Source of the DNA: Pseudomonas sp. Root562
GTDB lineage: Bacteria > Pseudomonadota > Gammaproteobacteria > Pseudomonadales > Pseudomonadaceae
Direction of reading: 5' to 3'
Assembly: GCF_001427125.1 (NCBI RefSeq)
Contig: NZ_LMGK01000025.1
Span: 235,234-299,233 of the forward strand
Length of the DNA stretch: 64,000 nucleotides
Below the pieces are notes generated by a model, which saw nothing but the letters and a program-made list of their open reading frames with translations, made no database searches and was not told the origin of the DNA. Made by a program: the position numbers and the translations under genes. This document shows positions 34,707-43,434 of the stretch, piece by piece (the stretch's first letter is position 1; each line of letters starts with the position of its first letter).

Positions 34707-34767
34707 AGCTAAATCTCCTGAGTTTTCTCCAAGTGATTTATGACGCGGCCCGGTTTCGGCACCGCGT
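34707..34767 (-). promoter_or_regulatory. Probable ROSE-like RNA thermometer in the ibpA leader
   Basis: The leader holds a stable hairpin at 34743-34767 (outer stem ACGCGG/CCGCGT, inner CCG/CGG with a bulge). Then comes a weak GAG-AAAA-CTC hairpin next to the AGGAG ribosome site. Short ROSE-like thermometers are known in Pseudomonas ibpA leaders. The match is in layout and not in a checked consensus. Confidence 0.45.
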
Positions 34768-34773
34768 AAAAAA

Positions 34774-34802
34774 TATATAGCGATGCCGGAAATACGATTC
34801 AA
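34774..34802 (-). promoter_or_regulatory. ibpA promoter
   Basis: On the minus strand TTGAAT (34797-34802) and TATATA (34774-34779) are separated by exactly 17 bp, an almost consensus sigma-70 promoter. The CTTGAA start also fits a sigma-32 -35 box. It lies 68 bp upstream of the ibpA ATG. Confidence 0.65.
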
Positions 34803-35108
34803 GAGGTTCAAAAATAATTTTTTGTTCTCAAGAAACAATGCAAAAAAATGCGATCTTCTAACTGTTGCGCTTTGCTGAAAACGCATTTCACTGGACTACT
34901 TCGTACGCCTTGAATGCAAGTCAGCAAAGCAATCCCGCCGTAGAAACTGGCCACAGAGCATGAGGTACACGTAAAGCCTTTTTCATGAGAACCCATGTGC
35001 TACGACGGTTCACCGCTGTCGCGTCGAAGGCGGCTGGCGTTCACCCTCTCGTCACGCGCCTTTGCTGGTTGCGGCAGGCGCGGCGCTGTTGCTGGGTGGC
35101 GCCCTGTT

Positions 35109-35198
35109 ACCGTCCCGCGGGGCTGCGCAGCACTTCCTTTTAGGGCCGCTTCGCGCCCCAGCGGGACGGTGCGGCGACCCGACAAGCTCCCTCGCCAC
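35109..35198 (-). repeat. REP-type repeat, copy A (inverted relative to copy B)
   Basis: A Pseudomonas-type intergenic repeat. On the minus strand it has GCGAGGGAGCT, GGCGCGAAGCGGCCCTAAAAGG and GCTGCGCAG...GGACGGT blocks in the order seen in copy B at 37889 on the plus strand. It lies just downstream of the TonB receptor gene. The 34803-35108 stretch between the heat-shock promoter and this copy holds no gene I can support; one frame shows a short hydrophobic run (LLVAAGAALLLGGALLP) but no proper start. Confidence 0.7.
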
Positions 35199-35245
35199 GG
35201 GTGTTTGTCCTTGAGAAAACAGCATTGCGCTCAAACACAACTCGA

Positions 35246-37372
35246 TTACAACGTATATGAAATACCGACCTGTACCGTTCTTGGGGCTCCCGGATAGGCG
35301 TAAACGTTGCCGAACGCCCCTTCCTCATAGTCTTCATCCGTCAGGTTCTTCACATCCAGGTTGAGCCTGACCTTTTCATTGATTTTGTAATAGCTGAGCA
35401 GGTCGACGACGGTATAGCTGCCCATCGTGAAAGCCGTGTTGGCTGTCTGCCCTGCGCGCTCATCGACGTACTTCAGACCCGTGCCCAGCCCCAGGCCCTT
35501 GAGTGCGCCATCCTGAAACTCGTAGACGTTGAGCAGGCTGAAGCTATTCTGCGGAATGTTCATCAGTCGGGTGCCGGACTTGATGACGTTGTCCTTGGTC
35601 ACCTCGGCATCGACATAGGCATAACCGCCAATCATCCGCCATTGCGGAGTCAGGTTACCGGCCACGTTGAGGTCGAACCCACGGCTGCGCACCTCGCCTG
35701 CCGCCACGCTGAACGTCGAGTCCAGCGGATCGGTGGTGAGCACATTGCGCTTTTCAATCTGGTAGATCGCCGCCTCGACGCTCAATTGGCTGTCCAGCGC
35801 ATCCCACTTGATCCCAAGTTCATAGGACTTGCCCTTCTCCGGATCAAACCCTCCGCCCTGGCGACTGGCTCCGGTATTGGGCTTGAACGAACGCGCCGTG
35901 TTGGCGTACAGCGCCACGGTCTCGGTCAGATCATAGGTGAAACCCAGGCGCGGGGTGACTGCATTGTCGCTGGCCTCCCAGCTCCTGCCGCCCGGGACAA
36001 ACGTTTGGTAGTCATGCTCGAAGCGCTCGAAACGCGCGCCGGCCAACAGTTTCAATCGCTCGGTCAAGGCCACCTGATCCTGAACGAAAGCGGCGTAGGT
36101 CTTGAGGTTTTCCTTGTCATCCGTCGGTGTTCGGGTCAGGGCTGGGCGAGGCTGACCATACACTGGATCGAAGATGTCGATCGGGTAGGCACTCACCGCC
36201 CCGCTGGAGCGCTGAATGATCGACGTGTAGTCGTAGTCCTCGTACTCGACCCCGGTCAACAAGGTGTGATCGAAACCGCCGGCGGTGAAGTGGCCGGTGA
36301 GGTTGAGTTGGGTGTCCTTGTCGGTCCACTCCAGCTTGCGGTAATTGAAGTTGCGTCCCAGCGTGCGACCGTCTGCGGCGACGCCGTTGGCCTCGACGGC
36401 ATTCCCCTGCAACGTGCCATCAAGCCATTGGAACCCGCCTCCCAACGTCCAGTTGTCACTCAACAGATGCTCGAACCGCAGTTGCGCCATGTTGTTGTCG
36501 TTGTGCAATTTGCCAACGTCTTTTTCGCCGAAAAAAGTGTCGCGAGACGCGGTGCCGACCTGGTTGGGATATCGCGTCAGGCCACGATCAAGCGGATGAT
36601 TGTTGCGCATGAAATCGCCTTCGAAGATCACCTTGGTCTCATCGGTGACCTGCCAGCTCAGCACCGGCGTCACGCCATAGCGTTCGGTTTCAACATGATC
36701 ACGAAAGGTATCACCGCCCTCACCCACCACATTCAGGCGATAGGCCAGGCGGCCTTCTTCGTCCAGCGGGCCGGAGGCATCCAGCGTGCCGCGCTGCATT
36801 CCCTGGTCGTCGAGTTGACTGCCCAGCGTGACGGTGGGCTCGGCCAGAGGTTGCTTGGAAATGACGTTGAAAGTGCCACCTGGATCGCCTCGACCATAGA
36901 GCATGGTCGCCGGCCCTCGCAGCACCTCAAGCCGCTCGATGGTATTCGCATCGGGCATATTCGGGTAACCACGGTTGATGGGAAATCCGTTGCGATAGAA
37001 CTCGCCGGTGGTGAATCCACGCACAGTGAAGGTGGTCAGGCCCTGGCCACCGAAATTGTTCGCCCGCCCCACACCGCCGGCGTAATCGAGCGCGTCCTGC
37101 AAACGAGTGGCACTGATGTCCTCCACGACATCCTTGGGCACCACGGTGATCGACTGCGGTGTCTCATGGATCGACGTGTCGGTGCGCGTGGCACTGGCCG
37201 AGCGCGTCGCACGGTATCCATCCACCGGCCCCAACGCCGTTTCAAAGTCAGCGCTGCCAACGATGTCGGTCGCTTGCAACTCCAGACCGGGCTGATGGGT
37301 AGTCGCTTGTTCCGCCCAAGAGGAAGCGGAAAACGCCTGTAGCATGCAGATAGAAACCAGGGTACGACGCAT
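35246..37372 (-). CDS. TonB-dependent siderophore receptor
   Basis: A 708-residue outer-membrane receptor. The signal peptide covers about residues 1-20 (MLQAFSASSWA/EQ). The plug domain starts with RTDTSIHETPQSITVVPKDV and includes RGFTTGEFYRNGFPINRG and IERLEVLRGPATMLYGRGDPGG. The 22-strand barrel closes with VKNLTDEDYEEGAF and the terminal QVGISYTL. The TIGR-type ferrichrome/pyoverdine-like layout suggests a hydroxamate siderophore. No N-terminal FecA-like signalling domain or FecI/FecR pair is present. A Fur-like box lies 86-104 bp upstream of the start. REP repeats flank the gene in inverted orientation. Confidence 0.92.
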   Translation of the reverse strand: MRRTLVSICMLQAFSASSWAEQATTHQPGLELQATDIVGSADFETALGPVDGYRATRSASATRTDTSIHETPQSITVVPKDVVEDISATRLQDALDYAGGVGRANNFGGQGLTTFTVRGFTTGEFYRNGFPINRGYPNMPDANTIERLEVLRGPATMLYGRGDPGGTFNVISKQPLAEPTVTLGSQLDDQGMQRGTLDASGPLDEEGRLAYRLNVVGEGGDTFRDHVETERYGVTPVLSWQVTDETKVIFEGDFMRNNHPLDRGLTRYPNQVGTASRDTFFGEKDVGKLHNDNNMAQLRFEHLLSDNWTLGGGFQWLDGTLQGNAVEANGVAADGRTLGRNFNYRKLEWTDKDTQLNLTGHFTAGGFDHTLLTGVEYEDYDYTSIIQRSSGAVSAYPIDIFDPVYGQPRPALTRTPTDDKENLKTYAAFVQDQVALTERLKLLAGARFERFEHDYQTFVPGGRSWEASDNAVTPRLGFTYDLTETVALYANTARSFKPNTGASRQGGGFDPEKGKSYELGIKWDALDSQLSVEAAIYQIEKRNVLTTDPLDSTFSVAAGEVRSRGFDLNVAGNLTPQWRMIGGYAYVDAEVTKDNVIKSGTRLMNIPQNSFSLLNVYEFQDGALKGLGLGTGLKYVDERAGQTANTAFTMGSYTVVDLLSYYKINEKVRLNLDVKNLTDEDYEEGAFGNVYAYPGAPRTVQVGISYTL

Positions 37373-37457
37373 TTAAGGAGCCTTGATAAACCAGCCAAAT
37401 GGGGTGGCATACGTGCCAACAAATTGCGGCGCATGGTATATCAATTTTTTAGCGTTT

Positions 37458-37476
37458 GATACGTATTCGCATTTAT
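37458..37476 (-). promoter_or_regulatory. Possible Fur box
   Basis: The minus-strand 19-mer ATAAATGCGAATACGTATC matches the Fur consensus GATAATGATAATCATTATC at 11 of 19 positions. It lies in the A/T-rich upstream region of the TonB receptor, where iron repression is expected. Confidence 0.5.
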
Positions 37477-37649
37477 ATCTTTGTTTGGTGCTGTCTGATC
37501 AGGGTTTTCAGAGCTTGCGGATGACCTGCCGTCACACTACGTACTTGCAAAGTGGGTCGAGGTTTGTGGAACGGAACGGGAAAGCAAAGTGTCATTCCTT
37601 ATAGACACATTGAGTTCGCCCATCCCGCTGAGATTGAGAGGTCATCTTC

Positions 37650-37724
37650 ATGAACAACATCATCTACATCGTTGGCGCAGTTGTGATCGTCTTGGTGATC
37701 CTGTCGTTTGTCGGTCTTGTCTAG
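37650..37724 (+). CDS. 24-residue single-helix membrane microprotein
   Basis: A 24-residue open frame starting MNNIIYIVGAVVIVLVILSF and ending VGLV. It is almost entirely one transmembrane helix with a short polar N-terminus. GAGAGG lies 7-8 bases upstream of the ATG. Very similar small hydrophobic proteins beginning MNNIIYI are, to my recollection, annotated in other proteobacteria, but I could not check this. It may be a stress-type membrane peptide. It lies between the TonB receptor promoter and REP copy B, with nothing else on this strand nearby. Confidence 0.65.
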   Translation: MNNIIYIVGAVVIVLVILSFVGLV

Positions 37725-37888
37725 CTGCGCTTGGTAGACATTCCATCTCGTGAAGCGCCGGACATTCAGGCTTTGTGTCTTGCGCTTTTTTGCGATTCGA
37801 TGCGCATCCCAATAATCTCGCAATGGCCGAAAAACAACGCCCCGGCAAATACCGTAATGTTGTTCACTCAGGGACAAACACTGAACTT

Positions 37889-37992
37889 GTAGCGAGGGAG
37901 CTAGCTCCCGCTCCGGCGCGAAGCGGCCCTAAAAGGGGCTGCTGCGCACTCCAGCAGGACGGTGCGGCGATCCGACAAATCCTCGCCACAGT
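37889..37992 (+). repeat. REP-type repeat, copy B
   Basis: A full Pseudomonas fluorescens-type repeat. It begins TAGCGAGGGAGCTAGCTCCCGC, with the central GGCGCGAAGCGGCCCTAAAAGG and a second half ending in TCCTCGCCACAG. The GGGAGCTAGCTCCC palindrome at its left end can fold. Copy A at 35109 shares the core in inverted orientation. The remaining 37725-37888 stretch shows no gene. Confidence 0.75.
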
Positions 37993-38024
37993 TTGCTAAC
38001 GGTGTACATGCATGCAGCCAGGTT

Positions 38025-39506
38025 TTATTTCGATACCACGACACCCGCCGGTTTCCAGCTGCCTTCACCCGCCGGCAGGACTGAAGGCGGTGTTTCTTTA
38101 GGCCAATAGAGGCGCATCACCAGATAAATCGGACCGTTGGGCGCTGGCAGCCAGTTGCTTTCGAGCGCCTTGCCGGGCGAGTTTTTCTGTATATAGAGCG
38201 TCAGCGACCCATCGGCATTCTTTTTCATGCCGGGCAGCATCGGCGAGTTCAACAGATAACGGTCGATCGGGTTTTTGATCAACAGCTGTGTTTTACCGTC
38301 ATACATCGTCACCGACCAAAAGGCATTCACTGGCGGCAGTTGCCCCGCCGGGAACGTGAGCTTGTAGTCATGTTTGCTGCCGTCCAGTGGCTCGCCGGTC
38401 ATGGTTGTGCGCGTAATGGGATAAGTGGCTTCCACTGAATCGTTCCCGTAGATGCCCCCCTTGGCGGCGCCTGCCCGCTTCAACCAGTCGCCGTTATAAA
38501 AATGGCGATCGCCAAAGTACGAGCCAATGCCCCAGCCGTTGACATTCTTGAGTCCGCCGGCCAACCACTTGTCGACCTTTTCGTTGCCCTCCTTCATGCC
38601 GAGCAGGACTGCGGCCTTATGCTCGAGCGAAAGCTCCTTGAACTCAAAACTTTTGCCCGGACCGATGCCGATTCGCGCGATTCGAGTCCGGATGCCCTTG
38701 TCTTCCGGCGTTACCGGCACGTACTGCAACGCGGTATCAAGATACTCAAAGAAGTTCTCTTTGATCCCTGTCGTGCTGATTGAAGTGAAATTGATGACGG
38801 GTGATGCAGGCGGTGCCGGCTGTTTCAAAAATGCCGACAGCGGCTGGACTTTATAGCCCGACTGCACATTGACCACATTCGGCATGTCCTTGGGGTTGAA
38901 GAGTTGGGTCCGGTAGCCCGCCAACGTGAAGGGGGTAGTCGAATAGAAGACTTTGTTGATGCCTGGCGGGGTGGTGCCCTTCCAGTCAGGTCCGACAACC
39001 ATGTAGTTACCCGGACCATTACCCGTGGTGCGGCTGCCGATGTAACCGTAGTTGTAGGTATTGCCGTCAATCAATTGAACCGAGTAGTAACGCCTCTTCT
39101 CCACGGCCGGAACCGTGAGAACCATGGGCTCGGTGCGCAAATCCATCCAGAGGAATGAATAAGGGGTATCACTGTTGGGGGTGACAATAGCCGTGTCCTG
39201 GTAAGTGAAGACCCGGGGTTCACTCTTGATCTGGTTGAAAGGAGCCTTGAACTGCGGACTGCTTTTGTCCACGGCGTATTCATACATCACCGCGTGGTTC
39301 ATCACGATGGGCAGCCCATAGATAAAGGCTTCTTCGGCAATGGCTTTCGTTTCGGCCAGGCTGGGTGCCGCAATGCCCTTGGCTGCATCGGCGGTCTCGG
39401 CTTGGGTCACAGGATCATTCTTGCTGGAACAGCCCGCTAAAAAAGCTACCGAAGCGGCAGCGATGGCGATCCATTTCATGCGGGTTGAATATTCCGATTT
39501 CATCAT
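38025..39506 (-). CDS. DUF1254/DUF1214 domain lipoprotein
   Basis: A 493-residue protein with a lipoprotein signal: positively charged MMKSEYSTRMKW, hydrophobic core, and lipobox LAGC/SSK near residues 23-26. The DUF1254 region follows (FIYGLPIVMNHAVMYEYAVD, TVTPNSDTPYSFLWMDLRTEP in part), then the DUF1214 region (PPVNAFWSVTMYDGKTQLL, NPIDRYLLNSPM, LTLYIQKNSPG). The reaction of this family is unknown. It is a single gene. GGAG lies six bases before the first of two adjacent ATGs, and an in-frame start nine codons later would also leave the lipobox. Confidence 0.87.
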   Translation of the reverse strand: MMKSEYSTRMKWIAIAAASVAFLAGCSSKNDPVTQAETADAAKGIAAPSLAETKAIAEEAFIYGLPIVMNHAVMYEYAVDKSSPQFKAPFNQIKSEPRVFTYQDTAIVTPNSDTPYSFLWMDLRTEPMVLTVPAVEKRRYYSVQLIDGNTYNYGYIGSRTTGNGPGNYMVVGPDWKGTTPPGINKVFYSTTPFTLAGYRTQLFNPKDMPNVVNVQSGYKVQPLSAFLKQPAPPASPVINFTSISTTGIKENFFEYLDTALQYVPVTPEDKGIRTRIARIGIGPGKSFEFKELSLEHKAAVLLGMKEGNEKVDKWLAGGLKNVNGWGIGSYFGDRHFYNGDWLKRAGAAKGGIYGNDSVEATYPITRTTMTGEPLDGSKHDYKLTFPAGQLPPVNAFWSVTMYDGKTQLLIKNPIDRYLLNSPMLPGMKKNADGSLTLYIQKNSPGKALESNWLPAPNGPIYLVMRLYWPKETPPSVLPAGEGSWKPAGVVVSK

Positions 39507-39668
39507 TCGTCGCTCCCGACCAACATCAACTTTGCCCTGGATGTCTTGATCAGATACGCAAATGTAGAGACACCCGCCGGTTTACTGCCGCGTTTGAGCG
39601 TAGGTCATTTAGCAGCCTCCTGCTATCAGGCGTCGGGCAGAGAACCTGAACATGGGATTGCCACACAC

Positions 39669-39698
39669 AAAAACGCCGCTCAAAGAGCGGCGTTTTTT
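39669..39698. terminator. Bidirectional terminator after the carboxynorspermidine operon
   Basis: Perfect stem ACGCCGCTC/GAGCGGCGT with an AAA loop, with A-runs before and T-runs after, on both strands (the plus strand has six T). It lies 51 bp past the carboxynorspermidine dehydrogenase stop, ending that minus-strand operon. Confidence 0.88.
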
Positions 39699-39748
39699 GT
39701 AGGGAACCAAAGACCAGACTCACCTGTGTTCAGGGAGTCTCTGGCGTT

Positions 39749-40984
39749 TCAGTTCCAGGGACGGTCACCCTTTTCGTCCTTGATGCGGGTCGGCAAGCCC
39801 ATTACATCCAGCGCCTTGAGGAACGGCTCAGCCGGCAGCTCTTCGACGTTGGCCATGCGCTGCACGTCCCACTCGCCGCGGGCGACCAACAGGGCTGCAG
39901 CGACAGGCGGCACGCCAGCGGTGTAGGAAATGCCTTGGCTGTCGGTTTCTGCGAAGGCTTCCTCGTGGTCGGCGACGTTGTAGATGAACACTTCGCGCGG
40001 CTGGCCATCCTTGGTGCCCTTGACCAGATCGCCGATGCAGGTCTTGCCGGTGTAGCCCGGCGCCAGCGAACTCGGGTCAGGCAGCACGGCCTTGACCACT
40101 TTCAGCGGCACGACTTCCAGGCCTTCGGCGGTCTTGACCGGTTGCTCGGACAGCAGGCCGAGGTTCCTGAGGACGGTGAACACGTTGATGTAGTGCTCGC
40201 CGAAGCTCATCCAGAAACGCACGTTCGGCACGTCGAGGTTCTTCGACAGCGAGTGCACCTCATCGTGACCGGTCAGGTACAGGTTCTGCGAGCCTACGAC
40301 CGGCAGGTCGTCGGTGCGCTTGACTTCGAACATGGTGTTGCTGGTCCACTGGCTGTTCTGCCAGCTCCACACCTGCCCGGTGAATTCGCGGAAATTGATT
40401 TCCGGATCGAAATTGGTGGCGAAATATTTGCCATGGGAGCCGGCATTGACGTCGAGAATGTCGATCGAATCAATGCGGTCGAAATACTGTTGTTGCGCCA
40501 GCGCTGCATAGGCGTTGACCACACCCGGGTCGAAACCCACGCCGAGAATGGCGGTGATGTTCTTCTCTTGGCATTCTTCGAGGTGGTTCCACTCGTAGTT
40601 GCCATACCACGGCGGCGTCTCGCAGATTTTGCCCGGTTCTTCGTGAATGGCGGTGTCGAGGTAAGCCACGCCGGTATCGATGCAGGCACGCAGCACCGAC
40701 ATGTTGAGGAAGGAAGAACCGACGTTGATGACAATCTGTGATCCGGTTTCGCGGATCAGCGTCTTGGTCGCTTCCACATCCATGGCGTTCAGCGCGAAGG
40801 CCTGGATTTCGGCGGGCACTTTGAGACTGCCCTTGGCCTTGACGCTTTCGATGATGGCCTGGCATTTGGAGATGTTGCGCGACGCGATAGCAATACGACC
40901 GAGTTCATCGTTGTGCTGCGCGCACTTGTGGGCCACCACCTTGGCGACACCTCCTGCACCAATGATAAGAACGTTCTTTTTCAA
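39749..40984 (-). CDS. Carboxynorspermidine (carboxyspermidine) synthase, saccharopine dehydrogenase family
   Basis: A 411-residue NAD(P)-dependent enzyme of the CANSDH type. The N-terminal Rossmann motif is VLIIGAGGVAKVVAHKC. Family segments include IVINVGSSFLNMSVLRACIDTGVAYLDTA (given in part), AILGVGFDPGVVNAYAALA, NFDPEINFREFTGQVW and a C-terminal SYTAGVPPVAAALLVARGEWD. It condenses aspartate semialdehyde with a diamine (putrescine or 1,3-diaminopropane) to carboxyspermidine or carboxynorspermidine. The decarboxylase nspC precedes it by 30 bp in the same operon. This is the alternative, S-adenosylmethionine-independent route to triamines. Confidence 0.9.
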   Translation of the reverse strand: MKKNVLIIGAGGVAKVVAHKCAQHNDELGRIAIASRNISKCQAIIESVKAKGSLKVPAEIQAFALNAMDVEATKTLIRETGSQIVINVGSSFLNMSVLRACIDTGVAYLDTAIHEEPGKICETPPWYGNYEWNHLEECQEKNITAILGVGFDPGVVNAYAALAQQQYFDRIDSIDILDVNAGSHGKYFATNFDPEINFREFTGQVWSWQNSQWTSNTMFEVKRTDDLPVVGSQNLYLTGHDEVHSLSKNLDVPNVRFWMSFGEHYINVFTVLRNLGLLSEQPVKTAEGLEVVPLKVVKAVLPDPSSLAPGYTGKTCIGDLVKGTKDGQPREVFIYNVADHEEAFAETDSQGISYTAGVPPVAAALLVARGEWDVQRMANVEELPAEPFLKALDVMGLPTRIKDEKGDRPWN

Positions 40985-41014
40985 TTGCTTGAGCTCTCCT
41001 TCAAATTGTCCGCT

Positions 41015-42112
41015 TTACGAAAGGCTGGACAGGTAGTCTTCATAACCAAATTCGCGAACCACTTCGACTGTACCGTCGAGTTGTTTCACTACGATGGACG
41101 GCATTTTCAGGCCGTTGAACCAGTTTTTCTTGACCATGGTGTAACCCGCGGTATCGATGAACGACAGTCGATCGCCGATGGCCAGCGGACGCTCGAACTG
41201 GTACTCGCCAAAGATGTCGCCGGCCAGGCAGGACTTGCCGCACACCATGTAGGTGTGATCACCCTCGCTCGGTGCCAGTTTGGCGTTGAGGCGATAGATC
41301 AGCAGGTCGAGCAGGTGAGCTTCGATGGAACTGTCCACCACCGCCAGGTGCTTGCCGTTGTACAGGGTGTCGAGCACGGTCACTTCCAGCGAAGCACTGT
41401 TGGTGATCGCCGCTTCGCCCGGCTCCAGGTAGACCTGCACGCCGTACTTTTGCGAAAAGGCCTTGAGCCGCGCGCAGAATGCATCCAGCGCATAGCCTTC
41501 GCCGGTGAAATGAATGCCACCACCCAGGCTGACCCAGCTGACCTTGTGCAACAGCGGACCGAAGCGCTCTTCGATAGTGCCGAGCATCTGGTCGAACAGG
41601 CCGAAGTCGCCGTTCTCGCAGTTGTTGTGGAACATGAAGCCGGAGATCTGCTCGATCACGCCTTCGATCTTCACCGGGTCCCACTCGCCCAGACGGCTGA
41701 ACGGACGCGCGGGATCGGCCAGCAGATAGTCGGAGCTGCTCACTTGCGGGTTGACCCGCAGGCCGCGGGTCTTGCCTTGCGAGCGTTCGGCAAAGCGCTG
41801 CAGCTGGCTGATCGAGTTGAAGATGATCTTGTCGCAGTTATCGAGCATCTCCTCGATCTCATCATCGGCCCAGGCCACGCTGTAGGCGTGGGTTTCACCG
41901 ACGAACTTGTCGCGACCGAGCTTGAGCTCGTACAGCGACGAAGACGTGGTGCCGTCCATGTATTGCTGCATCAGGTCGAACACCGACCAGGTGGCAAAAC
42001 ACTTGAGTGCCAGCAAGGCTTTGGCCCCGGAATGCTCGCGCACGTAGGCAATCTTCTGCATGTTGAGCAGAAGCTTTTGTTTATCGATGAGGTAGTACGG
42101 TGTCTTGATCAT
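41015..42112 (-). CDS. nspC: Carboxynorspermidine decarboxylase
   Basis: A 365-residue PLP enzyme of the NspC family (alanine racemase-fold decarboxylase). The Schiff-base Lys is K37 in ALLALKCFATWSVFDL. Other marks are SSSLYELKLGR, FNSISQLQRF, WVSLGGGIHFTGEGY (PLP phosphate glycine loop), YLEPGEAAI, and VCGKSCLAGDIFGEY with the Cys of the second active-site half. It decarboxylates carboxy(nor)spermidine to (nor)spermidine. The start is chosen at the ATG with GGAGG seven bases upstream. It is the first gene of the two-gene operon; the 341-bp divergent gap to the ABC genes contains no recognisable gene or clear operator. Confidence 0.91.
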   Translation of the reverse strand: MIKTPYYLIDKQKLLLNMQKIAYVREHSGAKALLALKCFATWSVFDLMQQYMDGTTSSSLYELKLGRDKFVGETHAYSVAWADDEIEEMLDNCDKIIFNSISQLQRFAERSQGKTRGLRVNPQVSSSDYLLADPARPFSRLGEWDPVKIEGVIEQISGFMFHNNCENGDFGLFDQMLGTIEERFGPLLHKVSWVSLGGGIHFTGEGYALDAFCARLKAFSQKYGVQVYLEPGEAAITNSASLEVTVLDTLYNGKHLAVVDSSIEAHLLDLLIYRLNAKLAPSEGDHTYMVCGKSCLAGDIFGEYQFERPLAIGDRLSFIDTAGYTMVKKNWFNGLKMPSIVVKQLDGTVEVVREFGYEDYLSSLS

Positions 42113-42453
42113 TTCGAGGCCTCCGGCAAGGCCAGCCAAAAAAGGATGCGCATTGTGCCTTCACTGGCCGCATATCGAAAGAGCAGTGAGCAAAAGCTGC
42201 CTTTAACGGTCATTCGGTGAACGAGGTTCATGGCGCACTCTCGCCGCTGAAATTGACAGGGCCCCTGGTGTTGACCGGCCTGTTCCCTGGCCCGCTGTAA
42301 CTGTCGGTGGTTTCCGTCAGATGTAGGGGTGACACCCGCTGATATGCCAGTAAATACCGATAACTCCAGCATTTTGCAGGGTCCCGCCCGGCATTTCGCA
42401 CACCCATAATTGGCTTACAACAATAAAGGGACTCACCCTGAGGTACGTAAGCC

Positions 42454-43419
42454 ATGTACAAGGACCATATCGTCAAGGCCCGCATGACTGACAGCGCGCT
42501 ATTCATGGGCGCAGTCGCAGCGGTCATCTTCATTATCACGCTGGTCTGCGGTGTCGGTGAAAGCCGGCTGTCCAATTTAATGGGGCCGATCGTCCTCGAC
42601 TTGCAAGCACCTCTGGCGCGAGACATCGCGGTGGGCGGCACCTTCACCCTCACCGTTGTACTGAATCTGTTCATCCTTGGCCGGTTTCCGTTGCGGGCGC
42701 AGATCATTACGGTCTGGTGCGAACTGCTGGTGCTGTTCCTTTTATTCTTCGATACCTTCAATCTTTCCTACAGTTTCATCGCCACCAAAGTGGGTTTCAT
42801 GATTACCCAAGGGGTATTCACCACGGTCTACGTGTCGGCGATTTCCATTGCCATTGCTTTTGTCCTGGCATTGTTGGGCGCTACAGCCCGCTTGTCTTCC
42901 AACGGCTTCGCCATCGCCATCGCGAGTTTCTACACCTCGTTTTTCCGCGGCGTTCCGCTGCTGATCCAGATCTATCTCATTTATCTGGGCATTCCACAGC
43001 TTGGTTATGTGGTGGGTGCCGTCCCGGCAGGGATTCTGGCGCTCTCGCTGTGCTATGGCGCCTATATGACGGAGATCTTCCGCGCGGGTATCAGCAGTAT
43101 CTCGCGGGGACAGTGGGAAGCCTCCCGGGCGATTGGCCTGAACCCGTTTCAAACGATGACCCGGGTGATTCTCCCGCAGTCCATGCGCCTGATCATCCCG
43201 CCGACCGGCAACCAGTTCATCTCGATGCTCAAGGACAGTTCGCTGGTCTCGGTGATCGGCGTCTGGGAGCTGATGTTCCTGGCACGAACCCAGGGCCGCG
43301 CCGAGTTCCGTCACCTGGAAATGCTCATCACCGCAGCAGTGCTCTACTGGCTGCTTTCGATCGTGCTGGAAACCGTCCAGGCCCGCCTGGAAAAGCACTT
43401 CAATCGCGCCCACCGCTGA
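42454..43419 (+). CDS. Polar amino-acid ABC transporter permease
   Basis: A 321-residue inner-membrane permease. A 110-residue N-terminal part with three hydrophobic helices precedes the HisMQ-type permease domain (FMITQGVFTTVYVSAISI through LYWLLSIVLETVQARLEK). The EAA loop is GQWEASRAIGLNPFQTMTRVILPQ. Amino-acid ABC permeases usually come as a pair; here only one gene is present, so it may form a homodimer. GAGG lies 10 bases before the ATG. It leads the permease-ATPase-binding protein-oxidoreductase-Lrp row. Confidence 0.9.
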   Translation: MYKDHIVKARMTDSALFMGAVAAVIFIITLVCGVGESRLSNLMGPIVLDLQAPLARDIAVGGTFTLTVVLNLFILGRFPLRAQIITVWCELLVLFLLFFDTFNLSYSFIATKVGFMITQGVFTTVYVSAISIAIAFVLALLGATARLSSNGFAIAIASFYTSFFRGVPLLIQIYLIYLGIPQLGYVVGAVPAGILALSLCYGAYMTEIFRAGISSISRGQWEASRAIGLNPFQTMTRVILPQSMRLIIPPTGNQFISMLKDSSLVSVIGVWELMFLARTQGRAEFRHLEMLITAAVLYWLLSIVLETVQARLEKHFNRAHR

Positions 43420-43434
43420 ATCAGGAGCATCAGG

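Noticed and set aside
34803..35108. A small protein with hydrophobic run LLVAAGAALLLGGALLP
   Set aside because: No ATG/GTG with a ribosome site opens the frame, and the region merges with the REP repeat.
35642..37342. A 566-codon open frame on the plus strand inside the TonB receptor
   Set aside because: It is an antisense shadow of a well-supported receptor with signal peptide, plug and barrel; the frame has no recognisable domain and high-GC DNA often leaves such frames open.
40913..42220. A 435-codon plus-strand frame opposite nspC
   Set aside because: nspC carries all PLP-enzyme motifs on the minus strand, so the opposite frame is not coding.
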